Positions 1 through 9,131 of a stretch of 64,000 bases of DNA are shown piece after piece. The position numbers and the translations under genes were made by a program. Numbering within the stretch: position 1 is the stretch's first letter; every line of letters begins with the position of its first letter. This DNA is from Streptomyces sp. NBC_01260 (lineage in GTDB: Bacteria > Actinomycetota > Actinomycetes > Streptomycetales > Streptomycetaceae), in NCBI RefSeq assembly GCF_036226405.1, contig NZ_CP108465.1, positions 62,001-126,000 on the forward strand. Reading direction: 5' to 3'. The notes beneath the pieces were generated by a model that made no database searches, had not been told where the DNA came from, and saw only the letters and a program-made list of their open reading frames with translations.

Positions 1-817
1 GCAGCAGGGCGGTGAGCTCCTTGTTGGAGAGCTCGGTGCCGCCCCCGATGTTGTAGATCTCGCCCGCGCGCCCCTTGGTGCGGACCAGTTCGATGCCCTG
101 CACATGGTCGTCGATGTGCAGCCAGTCGCGGACGTTGCGGCCGTCGCCGTACAGCGGGACCTTCCCGCCGTCGAGGAGGTTGGTCACGAAGAGGGGGATC
201 ACCTTCTCGGGGAAGTGGTGATGACCGTAATTGTTCGAACAACGGGTGACGCGGACGTCCATACCGTGGGTGCGGTGGTACGACAGCGCGATCAGGTCGC
301 TCGCCGCCTTCGACGAGGAGTACGGGGAGTTGGGACGCAGCGGATGGCTCTCGGGCCAGGAGCCCTCGTCGATCGAGCCGTACACCTCGTCGGTGGAGAT
401 GTGCACGAAGACCTTGACGCCGGCCCGGTGCGCCGCGTCGACGAGGGTGTGTGTGCCGACCACGTTCGTACGGACGAACTCGGCGCCGCCGTCGATCGAC
501 CGGTCGACGTGCGACTCCGCGGCGAAGTGCACCACCTGGTCGTGCTCGGCCATCAGCTTGCCGACCAGCTCGGCGTCGCAGATGTCGCCCTGGACGAAGG
601 AGAAGCGCGAGTGCGCCCGGACCTCGTCGAGGTTGGCGGGAACGCCCGCGTACGTCAGCTTGTCCAGGACGGTGATCGCGACATCACCTGGACCCTCGGG
701 GCCCAGCACCGTACGGACGTAGTGCGAGCCGATGAATCCGGCCCCGCCGGTCACCAGAACACGGGTGGTGGTGCGCACCTCGGCGTCGGCCGCGTCGGCC
801 GGTCGCATCGCGGACAT
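1..817 (-). CDS. rfbB: dTDP-glucose 4,6-dehydratase, C-terminus cut by window edge
   Basis: Converts dTDP-glucose to dTDP-4-keto-6-deoxyglucose, the branch point for deoxysugars. Reading the complement from 817, an extended SDR protein starts MSAMRPADAA, with a Rossmann GGAGFIG motif near residue 24, a STDEVYG segment and the catalytic YSSSK (YxxxK) signature, followed by NNYGHHHFPEKVIP and RDWLHIDDH, all typical of RfbB/RmlB. About 272 residues are visible of a usual 320-330; the rest lies left of the window. An AAGGAGG ribosome site sits just before the ATG. It lies 16 bp downstream of rfbA on the same strand, so the two form an operon giving dTDP-4-keto-6-deoxyglucose for the 2,6-dideoxysugar genes at 24-29 kb. 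Function is very secure. Confidence 0.96.
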   Translation of the reverse strand, partial: MSAMRPADAADAEVRTTTRVLVTGGAGFIGSHYVRTVLGPEGPGDVAITVLDKLTYAGVPANLDEVRAHSRFSFVQGDICDAELVGKLMAEHDQVVHFAAESHVDRSIDGGAEFVRTNVVGTHTLVDAAHRAGVKVFVHISTDEVYGSIDEGSWPESHPLRPNSPYSSSKAASDLIALSYHRTHGMDVRVTRCSNNYGHHHFPEKVIPLFVTNLLDGGKVPLYGDGRNVRDWLHIDDHVQGIELVRTKGRAGEIYNIGGGTELSNKELTALL

Positions 818-833
818 GGGGACGTCCTCCTTC

Positions 834-1730
834 TCAGGCTACGCGTGCGGTCGGCATCGGACGGCGGCGGGCGGCGATCTCAGTGACGTAGGCCCCGTAC
901 GCAGTGCCCGACATCTCCTCGCCGAGGCGTCGGCACTGTTCGGCGGTGATGAAGCCGCGGTTGAGGGCCACTTCCTCGACGCAGGCGATCCACTCGCCCT
1001 GCCGCTGCTCGACCAGCTGGACGTACTGCGCGGCCTGCAGCAACGAGTCGTGGGTGCCCATGTCCAGCCAGGCGAAGCCGCGGCCGAGTTCGGTGAGCCG
1101 GGCCCGGCCCTGCGCCAGATAGGCGAGGTTGACGTCGGTGATCTCCAACTCGCCCCGCGCCGACGGGGAGAGGTTCTTGGCGATCCCGACCACATCGCTG
1201 TCGTACAGGTACAGCCCGGTCACCGCGATGTTGGAGCGCGGGTCGGCGGGCTTCTCCTCCAGCGACAGCAGCCGGCCGTCGGCGTCGATCTCCCCAATCC
1301 CGTAACGGTGCGGATCGCTCACCCGGTAGCCGAACAGCGCGGCGCCGTCAAGGTTGCGCAGCGCGTCGTCGAGAAGCACCGAGAACCGCGGCCCGTGGAA
1401 GATGTTGTCGCCCAGCACCAGCGCGACCTGGTCGTCATCAATGAAGTCGGCGCCGATGACGAGGGCCTCCGCGATGCCGCGGGGCTGGTCCTGCTCGGCG
1501 TAGGAGATGTTCAGACCGAGCCGGGAGCCGTTCCCGAGGAGGGTGCGGAAGCTCTCCGAATGGTGCCTGGAGGAGATCACCAGGATGTCCCGGATTCCGG
1601 CCAGCATCAGCACGGAGAGCGGGTAGTAGATCATGGGCTTGTCGTAGACCGGCAGGATCTGCTTGGACAGCGTGCCGGTCAGCGGGCGCAGCCGGGTGCC
1701 GTTGCCACCGGCGAGGATGATGCCCTTCAT
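834..1730 (-). CDS. rfbA: Glucose-1-phosphate thymidylyltransferase
   Basis: Joins glucose-1-phosphate and dTTP to give dTDP-glucose, the first step of deoxysugar supply. The 298-residue product starts MKGIILAGGNGTRLRPLT, the nucleotidyltransferase signature (GGxGTRL), followed by KQILPVYDKPMIYYPLS, LVLGDNIFHG and EEKPADPRSN, all diagnostic of RmlA/RfbA enzymes (usual length 290-300). The ATG at 1730 is preceded by a GGAAGCTGAG ribosome site. First gene of a leftward rfbA-rfbB operon, divergent from the exporter gene at 2121. A much longer frame reads on upstream of this start but only as antisense to the exporter, so the ATG at 1730 is chosen. Confidence 0.97.
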   Translation of the reverse strand: MKGIILAGGNGTRLRPLTGTLSKQILPVYDKPMIYYPLSVLMLAGIRDILVISSRHHSESFRTLLGNGSRLGLNISYAEQDQPRGIAEALVIGADFIDDDQVALVLGDNIFHGPRFSVLLDDALRNLDGAALFGYRVSDPHRYGIGEIDADGRLLSLEEKPADPRSNIAVTGLYLYDSDVVGIAKNLSPSARGELEITDVNLAYLAQGRARLTELGRGFAWLDMGTHDSLLQAAQYVQLVEQRQGEWIACVEEVALNRGFITAEQCRRLGEEMSGTAYGAYVTEIAARRRPMPTARVA

Positions 1731-2120
1731 CTCAGCTTCCCTTTCGTCGTGCGTGGGGTGGGGCCGGCCGTGCGCAGGGTCCGAGAACCCCGGGATGCCG
1801 GGTGGGGATGCCGGGTTCCCGGCCGTGAGCCGGTCCGCCGGGATCCGTGCGGGAGCCACTGCGCAGGGGGTCTGTCCGACGACCCGGTGCGGCTTCCTCC
1901 GGTGGCGGCGCGGGGCCGCGGCTGCCCGGGTCCCGCTCCCTGATGGTGCTTCCGGCCGATCGAGTGCGGGCGGAGCAGCGGTGGAATCAACCGGCGCTTG
2001 AGCCGGGCTGCCTAGCCTTGGCGGGACGTCCCGCGCCGTCGGCGTCGGGCCGGCCCCTCGTTCCTGGCCGCGCGGCGGGAACCGCTGTCTTCCATGGTGA
2101 AGTCGGAAGGAAATTCCTGA
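1731..2120. promoter_or_regulatory. Divergent intergenic region, rfbA / exporter
   Basis: A 390-bp non-coding gap between two divergently transcribed genes; promoters for both must lie here. A GGAAGGAAAT ribosome site precedes the exporter ATG. I see no convincing -35/-10 pair, no clear operator repeat and no plausible small gene. Confidence 0.55.
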
Positions 2121-3596
2121 ATGAGTACTGACAAAATCGCCCTCGACGGCGATACGGCAAGGGTGGGGAAGTCTCCGGGCCTGGCCATCCTGATCACGGC
2201 CCTGGCCACCTTCATGGCGGGGCTCGACAACCTCGTGGTCCTCACCGCGCTTCCCACTATCAGGGACGAACTCGGCGGCAGCCTGGAGCAGCTGGAATGG
2301 ACGGTGAACGCCTACACGCTGTCGTTCGCCGTGCTGATGATGTTTGGTTCGTCCCTCGGTGACCGGTTCGGCCGCCGCCGGGTGTTCATCGGCGGTCTGG
2401 TGGTGTTCACGGCCGCGTCCGCCTGGGCCGCGCTGGCACCCGGCATCGGTGAGCTGATCGCCGCCCGTGTGGTCCAGGGCGCCGGTGCCGCCGCCATCAT
2501 GCCGCTCTCCCTCACGCTGCTCACCAGCGCCGTGCCCGCCGCGAAGCGGGGCGCCGCCCTCGGCATCTACAGCGCGGTCGGCGGACTGGCCATCGCCGGC
2601 GGTCCGCTGGTGGGCGGGGTCGTGACGGAGCACCTGTCCTGGCAGTGGATCTTCTGGATCAACGTGCCGGTGGGCCTGCTGCTCATCCCGGCCTCCTGGC
2701 GCGGTCTGAAGGAGAGCCACGGTCCCAACAACCGCCTGGACATTCCCGGCACCTTCCTGATCAGCCTCGGCCTCCTCGGCTTCGTGTACGGCCTGATCCG
2801 GGCCAACGGCCACGACGGCTGGGGCGCCCCGAAGGTCCTCGGCCCTCTGGTCGGCGGCCTTCTGCTGATCGTCGTGTTCGTCCTGTGGGAGAAGCGCACC
2901 AAGACGCCCATGCTGCCCATGCGGATGTTCCGGAACCGGGCCTTCAGCGCGGTCAACGCCGGTGGTCTGCTGATGGCCTTCGGCATGTACGGCGTCGTCT
3001 TCCTCATCACGCAGTTCATGCAGACCGTCCAGCACATGACGCCCACGGAGGCGGGTGTGCGGATGCTGGCGTGGACGGCGATGCCGCTTCTCGTGGCGCC
3101 CTTCGCGGGCATCCTGTCCGACCGGATCGGCGGACGCCCCGTCGCGGTCTTCGGGCTCACGATGCTCGCCCTCGGGTTCGCCTACTGGGCGATGGTGATC
3201 GAACCCGACACGTCCTACGTCGGGCAGCTGCCCGGCTATCTGCTGGGCGGCGTGGGGGTCGCCTGCTTCTTCGCCCCGCTCATGAACCTGACGATGAGCT
3301 CTGTCGAGGTCTCCGAGCAGGGTGTCGCCTCCGGTTCGACGTCGGCCATGCGTGAGCTGGGTGCGGCGCTCGGTGTGGCCGTCCTCAGCAGCATCTTCAC
3401 CCACAACGGCGGTTACGCGTCGGGCCAGCAGTTCGTCGACGGATTCGTGCCCGCGCTGTGGGTCGCCGCGGCGGCCACGGCACTGGCCGCGGCCGTCATG
3501 CTCTTCGCGCCGCGGCGGTCCTCCATCACGGAGGAACCGCAGAGCGCCGAACCCGTCGTGGCCGTGGAGGCACCGACCTCCTCGGTCGCCGGCTGA
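2121..3596 (+). CDS. MFS drug exporter, DHA2 (EmrB/QacA) family
   Basis: Probable proton-coupled efflux pump for the product or an intermediate, acting in the cytoplasmic membrane. The 491-residue protein has the length and repeated hydrophobic blocks of 14-helix DHA2 transporters. Helix 1 carries NLVVLTALPTIRDELG and the following segment LEQLEWTVNAYTLSFAVL; the loop motif GDRFGRRRVF is classic motif A. A polar tail rich in E, P and V ends the protein. The ATG at 2121 has a good purine-rich site 8 bp upstream. It stands alone between the divergent rfbA operon and the glycosyltransferase at 3746, with 149 bp of untranslated DNA before the latter. A self-resistance role is inferred from position; substrate unknown. 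Confidence 0.92.
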   Translation: MSTDKIALDGDTARVGKSPGLAILITALATFMAGLDNLVVLTALPTIRDELGGSLEQLEWTVNAYTLSFAVLMMFGSSLGDRFGRRRVFIGGLVVFTAASAWAALAPGIGELIAARVVQGAGAAAIMPLSLTLLTSAVPAAKRGAALGIYSAVGGLAIAGGPLVGGVVTEHLSWQWIFWINVPVGLLLIPASWRGLKESHGPNNRLDIPGTFLISLGLLGFVYGLIRANGHDGWGAPKVLGPLVGGLLLIVVFVLWEKRTKTPMLPMRMFRNRAFSAVNAGGLLMAFGMYGVVFLITQFMQTVQHMTPTEAGVRMLAWTAMPLLVAPFAGILSDRIGGRPVAVFGLTMLALGFAYWAMVIEPDTSYVGQLPGYLLGGVGVACFFAPLMNLTMSSVEVSEQGVASGSTSAMRELGAALGVAVLSSIFTHNGGYASGQQFVDGFVPALWVAAAATALAAAVMLFAPRRSSITEEPQSAEPVVAVEAPTSSVAG

Positions 3597-3745
3597 CGCC
3601 CGTACACCGACCCCGCGGCCCGACACGAGGACATCGCGTTGGGCCGCGCGTGTTCGGCGGCACGGCATCGCTCGTGCGTCCAGCTCAGCGCTCCACCGGA
3701 TTACTTGTCACCTATCACTCCACCGGCAGAAAGGCCGTGCGAGAC

Positions 3746-4924
3746 ATGAAGGTTCTCTTCGCAAGCCTCGGAAACTACGGGCACGTGTTCCCCATGGTGC
3801 CGCTCGCCAAGGCGACGGTCGAGGCCGGGCACGAAGTGTGGTTCGCCACCAACCACCAGTTCCACCCCATCCTCGAGAAGTCGGGGCTGCGGCCGGTCAG
3901 CTGCGGGCTCACCGTTCCCGAGGCGTTCATCGAGGCGGCGGGCGGCCAGGCATTCCTGGACGCCCACGGCGGTTCCGTGCAGGCCAGTGACATTCCGTCC
4001 GACCAGCTGGCCGGCCTGGCCGTGAAGGCGTTCGGCTCGGTGCTGCCGCGCAACGTCTTCGAGGACATCACCCCTGTCATCGACTCGCTCCGGCCCGACC
4101 TGGTCGTCTACGAGATCGCCAACCCGGGCGCCGGCTTCGCGGCCGCGGCGGCGGGTGTGCCCGCGCTCTGCCAGGGCATCGGCCGCGTCTCGCCCGCCCC
4201 CACGATGGACCCGCTGATCCAGCGGGAGCTGTTCGGTACGGCGAACGAGCTGGGGGTCGCCGACAAGATCGGCCCCAACCGGACCCTGGGCAACCCCTTC
4301 GTCGACATCTGCCCCTCCGTCGTGCAGACCGAGGAGATCCCGTCCTCGGGCGTCCGGATCATCCAGCAGCGGCCCATCCCCTTCGCCGAACCGGGCGAGC
4401 TGCCCGCGCAGATCACCGAGGGGGAGGGCCCGCTGGTCTATCTGAGCTTCGGCACCGTGGTCGGCTCAGCGGAGCGGCTGCGCACCGTGATCGACGGTCT
4501 GCTGCCGCTGGGCGTGCGGGTCCTCGTCGCGACGAGCGCGGTGGACCCGGCCGATCTGGGCGAGCTGCCGGACCGGGTCGTTGCGCTGCCCTGGGTGCCG
4601 CAGGCCGAGGTGCTGCGCCACGCCGACGTCGTCATCCACCACGGCGGCCACGGCACCACGATGGCCTCGCTGGCCGCGGGGCTGCCCCAGCTGATCCTGC
4701 CGGCGGAGGGCGACGGCTTCGCCAACGGGCCCGCCGTGCGCGCGGCCGGGTCGGGCCAGGTGCTGGTCGGTGCGGAGGTGACCTCCGCGGCGGTGGAGGC
4801 CGAGGTCCGCACCCTTCTGGCCGACGGCGCGATCGGGGAGGCCGCGCGCCGGATCGCCAAGGAGGTCGAGGCCATGCCCGGACCGGACGAGACGGTCGCG
4901 CGGTTCCCCGAGTTCGTCGGCTGA
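3746..4924 (+). CDS. MGT-type (GT-B) glycosyltransferase
   Basis: Transfers an NDP-deoxysugar to a polyketide-type acceptor. The 392-residue protein begins MKVLFASLGNYGHVFPMVPLA, the N-terminal Rossmann start of antibiotic glycosyltransferases (family GT1), and ends with the nucleotide-sugar site VPQAEVLRHADVVIHHGGHGT followed by LAAGLPQLILP. Length fits macrolide, enediyne and polyene glycosyltransferases (380-420). The chosen ATG at 3746 places the beta1 strand right at the N-terminus; the frame continues upstream but only as out-of-frame overlap with the exporter. Followed by a strong hairpin terminator at 4954, so transcribed alone or with the exporter. Probable donor: the dTDP-2,6-dideoxyhexose made by genes in this window. 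Acceptor not deducible. Confidence 0.92.
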   Translation: MKVLFASLGNYGHVFPMVPLAKATVEAGHEVWFATNHQFHPILEKSGLRPVSCGLTVPEAFIEAAGGQAFLDAHGGSVQASDIPSDQLAGLAVKAFGSVLPRNVFEDITPVIDSLRPDLVVYEIANPGAGFAAAAAGVPALCQGIGRVSPAPTMDPLIQRELFGTANELGVADKIGPNRTLGNPFVDICPSVVQTEEIPSSGVRIIQQRPIPFAEPGELPAQITEGEGPLVYLSFGTVVGSAERLRTVIDGLLPLGVRVLVATSAVDPADLGELPDRVVALPWVPQAEVLRHADVVIHHGGHGTTMASLAAGLPQLILPAEGDGFANGPAVRAAGSGQVLVGAEVTSAAVEAEVRTLLADGAIGEAARRIAKEVEAMPGPDETVARFPEFVG

Positions 4925-4953
4925 CCGGAACCCCGTAAAGCTCCAGATCCACG

Positions 4954-4987
4954 AAGCGCTCGGTCGGCACACCCCGGCCGAGCGCTT
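4954..4987 (+). terminator. Hairpin terminator after glycosyltransferase
   Basis: Inverted repeat with arms 4954-4967 and 4974-4987 (14 pairs including one G-U) and a 6-base loop, 30 bp after the glycosyltransferase stop. There is no T-run, as is common in GC-rich actinomycetes. Confidence 0.7.
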
Positions 4988-5189
4988 CCGTGCTGCCTTC
5001 ACGCGGGGACCGCCCCGCCCGCGCCGGCCACGGGCGGACCCCGACCGCGGCATCACCGCAATCACCCGCAGCACCGGCCCCGACCTCACCGTGCAGACGT
5101 CCACGAGTCCGCGACAGAGCGGAAATCAAGGGGCGCTGCACCGGCCAGGGTTAGTTTTCCGGCCACTGAAGGAATACGGGTGATCTTCG

Positions 5190-7085
5190 ATGGAGCTCCG
5201 AATACTGGGACCGATAGAACTCTGGACGGGCCATGCCCTGGCTGATCTCGGCCCCGCGCGGCAGCGCAGCATCCTCGGTGTGCTGCTGGTCGATCCGGAA
5301 CGACCGTTACCGCTTGAGTCCCTGGTCGACCGCGTCTGGGGAGACCGGCCGCCCGCGGGGGTTCGCAATGTCGTCCATACCTACATCACCCGGCTGCGCC
5401 GGGCGCTCGCTTCGGACGGCTTGTCCGAGCCGGTCGGGCTGATCCGAACCCCGGCCGGCTACCAGGTTTCGGCCGATCCGGGCGCCGTGGACCTGGTGCG
5501 GTTCCGCCGGCTGCTCAAGAGGGCCCAGCAGGAGGGACTCGGCGACCAGGAGCGCAGCACGCTGCTCCAGCAGGCATTGCACATGTGGCGGGGCGACGCG
5601 CTCAGTGGCATGCAGAGCGACTGGGCCGCCCGGCTCCGGGAGACGCTGAGGCAGTTGCACCACGAGGCGCTCAGCCAGTGGGCGGACGCCGAGATCCGCC
5701 TCGAACGCCCCGGCGCCGTCCTCGCGGAGCTGCGCGCGGCACTGCTGACCGACCCGCTCTCCGAACAGCTCTGCGAGCGGCTGATGCTCGCGCTTTATCT
5801 GGAGGGACGCAGCGTCGACGCGCTCGAGTACTACCAGTCGATCCGCCGGCTGATCGCCAAGGACCTCGGCACGGACCCGTCGCGCCGGCTGCAGCGGCTT
5901 TACGAGACGATCCTGCGCGGCGGGACGGCTGTCCCCGCCCTGTCCCCCGACCGCGGCGACATACGCGGCGCCGGCCCGCAGAGCCCGGGCACGCCGGCCG
6001 CCGCCGTGTTCCCGGTCACCACTGCCCCGCACATCCCGCAGATGCTCCCGATCGACCTCCCCGACTTCATCGGGCGCGAGCGTGAACTCGACGTGCTCCA
6101 GCGGACCCTGACCCAGCCCACCGACGCACAGCCGCCCGCGGTGGTCCTGGTCGGCGGCGGCGGCGTCGGAAAAACCGCGCTGGCCGTGCGCCTCGGGCAC
6201 CGGCTGCGGTCCGCCTTCCCCGACGGCCAGCTGTACGCGGCGCTGCGCGGCAGCACCGGCCGGCCGGCCGACCCGCACGCGGTGCAGGGCCGGCTGCTGC
6301 GTGCGCTGGGCACCGACCCCGACCGGCTGCCGGCCGACCCCGACGAGCGCGCCGAGGTGTACCGGCTGGCCCTCGCCGGGCGCCACCTGCTTCTCACCCT
6401 CGACGATGCGGCCGACGACGAGCAGGTGCAACCGCTGCTGCCGGGCAGCGCGGACACCGCGGTGCTGATCACCAGCAGGGGCCGGCTCAGCGCACCGCTC
6501 GGCGCCCGCGTCCCGCATCTGGCGGAACTGCCGAACGGCCACAGCGTCCGGCTGCTGGCCCGGCTGCTGGGGCCCGAGCGGGTCTCCCGGGAACCGTCGG
6601 CCGCGGCCGCGATCGCGCGGTACTGCGGCGGGCTGCCGCTCGCCCTGCGCGCCGCGGCGGTACGGCTCAACACCCGCCCACACTGGTCGCTGAGCCGGTA
6701 CGCGGAGCGGCTCAGCGACGACGGCCGGCGCCTCGACGAGCTGGCGCACGGTTCGCTGAGCGTGCGGGCCAGCTTCAGGGCGACGTACAACGCGCTGCCC
6801 AAGGACGCCCGCGAGGCGCTGTGCTGCCTGGGCCATCTGCCGATGTCGGAGTTCGACGCCCATCTGGCCTGCCCGGTCCTCGGCAAGGACTTCGCCACCG
6901 TCGAGGACGCCTGTGAGCAGTTGGTGGAGGCGTACTTCCTGAGCGTGGCCGCCCCCGCGACGGCCGACCAGCCCACCCGCTACCGCCTCGACGGCCTGCA
7001 ACGCAGCTTCGCGCAGGAACTCGGCTCCGGCCAGGAGGCCGCCGCCACCCCCGCCCTGGACGAGGCCGTCCCGCTGTCCATCTGA
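5190..7085 (+). CDS. SARP transcriptional activator with NB-ARC ATPase domain (AfsR-like)
   Basis: Pathway-specific activator of antibiotic genes. The 631-residue protein starts MELRILGPIELW, the OmpR-type winged helix of SARPs (about residues 1-95), then a bacterial transcriptional activation domain (about 100-245), a Pro/Ala linker, and an NB-ARC STAND ATPase with Walker A GGGGVGKT near 322-329 and a LLTLDDAADDEQ Walker B region. It is longer than simple SARPs (about 270) and shorter than AfsR because the tetratricopeptide end is missing. Codon 40 is TTA, making translation dependent on the rare bldA leucyl-tRNA. Just upstream of the carboxyltransferase/type II PKS operon, its likely target. 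The ATG at 5190 sits just upstream of the conserved MELRILGP start. Confidence 0.93.
   Translation: MELRILGPIELWTGHALADLGPARQRSILGVLLVDPERPLPLESLVDRVWGDRPPAGVRNVVHTYITRLRRALASDGLSEPVGLIRTPAGYQVSADPGAVDLVRFRRLLKRAQQEGLGDQERSTLLQQALHMWRGDALSGMQSDWAARLRETLRQLHHEALSQWADAEIRLERPGAVLAELRAALLTDPLSEQLCERLMLALYLEGRSVDALEYYQSIRRLIAKDLGTDPSRRLQRLYETILRGGTAVPALSPDRGDIRGAGPQSPGTPAAAVFPVTTAPHIPQMLPIDLPDFIGRERELDVLQRTLTQPTDAQPPAVVLVGGGGVGKTALAVRLGHRLRSAFPDGQLYAALRGSTGRPADPHAVQGRLLRALGTDPDRLPADPDERAEVYRLALAGRHLLLTLDDAADDEQVQPLLPGSADTAVLITSRGRLSAPLGARVPHLAELPNGHSVRLLARLLGPERVSREPSAAAAIARYCGGLPLALRAAAVRLNTRPHWSLSRYAERLSDDGRRLDELAHGSLSVRASFRATYNALPKDAREALCCLGHLPMSEFDAHLACPVLGKDFATVEDACEQLVEAYFLSVAAPATADQPTRYRLDGLQRSFAQELGSGQEAAATPALDEAVPLSI
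5307..5309 (+). promoter_or_regulatory. TTA (bldA) codon in SARP gene
   Basis: In-frame TTA at codon 40 of the SARP. TTA is very rare in GC-rich actinomycetes and in Streptomyces ties translation to the developmentally controlled bldA tRNA, so this regulator is probably delayed until late growth. Confidence 0.8.
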
Positions 7086-7263
7086 GGGCTCTCCGCAGGC
7101 GTGTCCTCGGATCGGCCCGGCATGGTCCAAAGAACACGCACCGGGGACTCACCTGGGAATACACCTGCGGTCAAGAGGCACTCCAGTCCAGCGCCCATCA
7201 CGGTGCCGGAGAGTCGTCTCCGAAGCCACCCATGCGACAGGGCAGGAAGGACTGGGACCGCAA

Positions 7264-8901
7264 ATGACGCCTCCGGACACTCCCCAGGCCGTGCTGCCGG
7301 ACCTCGACGGGGCCGACACACAGCCCCGGCCCGCGAAACCGGCGCACCCCCCCACGATGGCCGAACTGGCCGACGAACTGAGCACCCGCAGGGCGCAGGC
7401 CCACTTCGGGCACGATCCGGACGCCGACGCCCGGCATCTCTCCAAGGGCAAGCTGCTGGCCCGCCGGCGCATCGAGGAACTCCTCGACCCGGGCACGTTC
7501 ACCGAGCTGGGGCTGTTCGCCGAACACCGGGCGGTCGGCTTCGGCATGGAGGACTCGCACCCCGAGGGCGACGGAGTGATCACGGGCTGGGGCAAGGTCG
7601 ACGGCCGTACGGTCTTCGTCTTCGCTCACGACGCCAGGGTGCGCGGCGGCGCGCTCGGCGCGACGTTCGCCGCGAAGATCCACCAGCTGCTCGACTTCGC
7701 CGACTCCGTCGGCGCCCCGGTCATCGGCCTCAACGACGGCGGCGGCGCACGCATCCAGGAGGGCATCGACGCGCTGGCCGGCTTCGGTAAACTCTTCGCC
7801 CGCAACGTCCGCGCCTCAGGCGTGGTCCCGCAGATCAGCGTCGTGCTCGGCTCGTGCGCGGGCGGCGCCGTCTACTCGCCGGCGCTGACGGACTTCACGT
7901 TCATGGTTGAGGGCATGGCCAACATGTTCATCACCGGGCCCGACGTGGTGCACGCGGTGACGGGCGAGAAGGTCACGCAGGAGGAGCTCGGCGGCGCGCA
8001 CACCCACAGCACCCGCACCGGTGTGGCGAACTTCGTCACTCCGGACGAGGAGTCCTGCTTCGAGGGCGTACGGGAACTGCTCTCCTACCTGCCGTCCAAC
8101 AACGCCGAGACGCCGCCGTACAGCAGGCCCCAGGACGACCCCGACCGTCGCTGCGAGGACCTGCTGCGCCTCGTCCCGGTCGACGACCGGACGCCGTACG
8201 ACATCAGGACGGTCATCGGCCACATCGTCGACGACGGCGACTACCTGGAGGTCCAGGCGGCCTGGGCACCGAACATCGTGTGCGCGCTGGCCCGCCTCGA
8301 CGGCCACACGGTCGGCATCGTGGGCAACCAGCCCGCCGTCATGGCGGGGGTGCTGGACATCAACTCCTCGGAGAAGGCCGCCCGGTTCGTGCGCACCTGC
8401 GACGCGTTCAACATCCCGATCGTGACGCTGGTCGACGTGCCCGGATTCATGCCCGGCACCGACCAGGAGCACAACGCGATCATCCGGCGCGGCGCGAAGC
8501 TCCTGTACGCGTACTGCGAGGCGACCGTGCCCCGGGTACAGGTCATCCTGCGCAAGGCGTTCGGCGGCGCCTACATCGTCATGGACTCCAAGTCGATCGG
8601 GTCCGACCTGTCGTTCGCCTGGCCGTCCAACCAGACGGCCGTGATGGGCGCCGACGGCGCGGCCAACATCATCTTCCGGCGGCAGCTGCGCGACGCGGTG
8701 GACCCGGAGAAGCTCCGCGAGGAGCTCGTCGCCGAGTACACCGAACAGCTGATGAACCCCTTCGTCGCCGCGAAGCGCGGACACGTGGACGACGTCATCG
8801 ACCCGGCCGACACCCGGCGGGTGCTGATCAAGTCCCTGGACATGCTGCGCACCAAGCGGGCCCGGCAGCCCGTCCGCAAGCACGGGAACGAGCCTCTGTG
8901 A
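7264..8901 (+). CDS. Acyl-CoA carboxylase carboxyltransferase (beta) subunit, probably acetyl-CoA type
   Basis: Carboxyltransferase half-reaction giving malonyl-CoA (or methylmalonyl-CoA) extender. The 545-residue protein has both crotonase-like carboxyltransferase domains: N-terminal GGARIQEGIDALAGFG and C-terminal IVTLVDVPGFMPGTDQE, then FGGAYIVMDSKSIGSDL. In Streptomyces enzymes the residue after GGAY sets substrate choice (Ile in AccB, Asp in PccB); here it is Ile438, favouring acetyl-CoA and hence malonyl-CoA supply. The start at 7264 is 8 bp past a GACAGGGCAGGAAGG purine stretch. Overlaps the epsilon gene by 4 bases. No biotinylated alpha subunit is in the window, so one encoded elsewhere must be shared. 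First gene of the type II PKS operon. Confidence 0.95.
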   Translation: MTPPDTPQAVLPDLDGADTQPRPAKPAHPPTMAELADELSTRRAQAHFGHDPDADARHLSKGKLLARRRIEELLDPGTFTELGLFAEHRAVGFGMEDSHPEGDGVITGWGKVDGRTVFVFAHDARVRGGALGATFAAKIHQLLDFADSVGAPVIGLNDGGGARIQEGIDALAGFGKLFARNVRASGVVPQISVVLGSCAGGAVYSPALTDFTFMVEGMANMFITGPDVVHAVTGEKVTQEELGGAHTHSTRTGVANFVTPDEESCFEGVRELLSYLPSNNAETPPYSRPQDDPDRRCEDLLRLVPVDDRTPYDIRTVIGHIVDDGDYLEVQAAWAPNIVCALARLDGHTVGIVGNQPAVMAGVLDINSSEKAARFVRTCDAFNIPIVTLVDVPGFMPGTDQEHNAIIRRGAKLLYAYCEATVPRVQVILRKAFGGAYIVMDSKSIGSDLSFAWPSNQTAVMGADGAANIIFRRQLRDAVDPEKLREELVAEYTEQLMNPFVAAKRGHVDDVIDPADTRRVLIKSLDMLRTKRARQPVRKHGNEPL

Positions 8902-9131
8902 GCATGCCGGAGACCACCCCGCTCATGGTGCTGCGGGGCAACCCCACACCGGAGGAACTGGCCGGACTGCTCACCGTGCTGGCCGCACTGCGCGGCACAT
9001 CCGGCGAGCCGGACTCCCCGGCCACCGAGCGCCGCTGGGGCCGGCGGGCCGGCTGGCCCCATCCGCCGGCCGTCGCACCGGACGCGGCCGGATGGCAGCG
9101 CACACCGACCCACGAAAGGACGATCCGATGA
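8898..9131 (+). CDS. Acyl-CoA carboxylase epsilon subunit
   Basis: Small accessory subunit that stabilises actinobacterial acyl-CoA carboxylase beta subunits. The 77-residue protein contains LRGNPTPEELAGLLTVLAAL, the hallmark of AccE/PccE proteins, followed by a Trp/Arg/Pro-rich tail ending in DAAGWQR. The GTG start at 8898 overlaps the stop of the beta gene, and its own stop overlaps the start of the malonyl transferase gene (ATGA), so the three are translationally coupled. A second possible start is the ATG at 8904. The beta-epsilon pairing supports a functional carboxylase dedicated to this operon. Confidence 0.88.
   Translation: MSMPETTPLMVLRGNPTPEELAGLLTVLAALRGTSGEPDSPATERRWGRRAGWPHPPAVAPDAAGWQRTPTHERTIR

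Noticed and set aside
1731..3668. Long open frame on the minus strand continuing upstream of rfbA and antisense to the exporter gene
   Set aside because: Composition is Gly/Arg/His/Asp-rich shadow sequence of the real exporter on the other strand; no domain or ribosome site. Only the last 298 residues (rfbA) are real.
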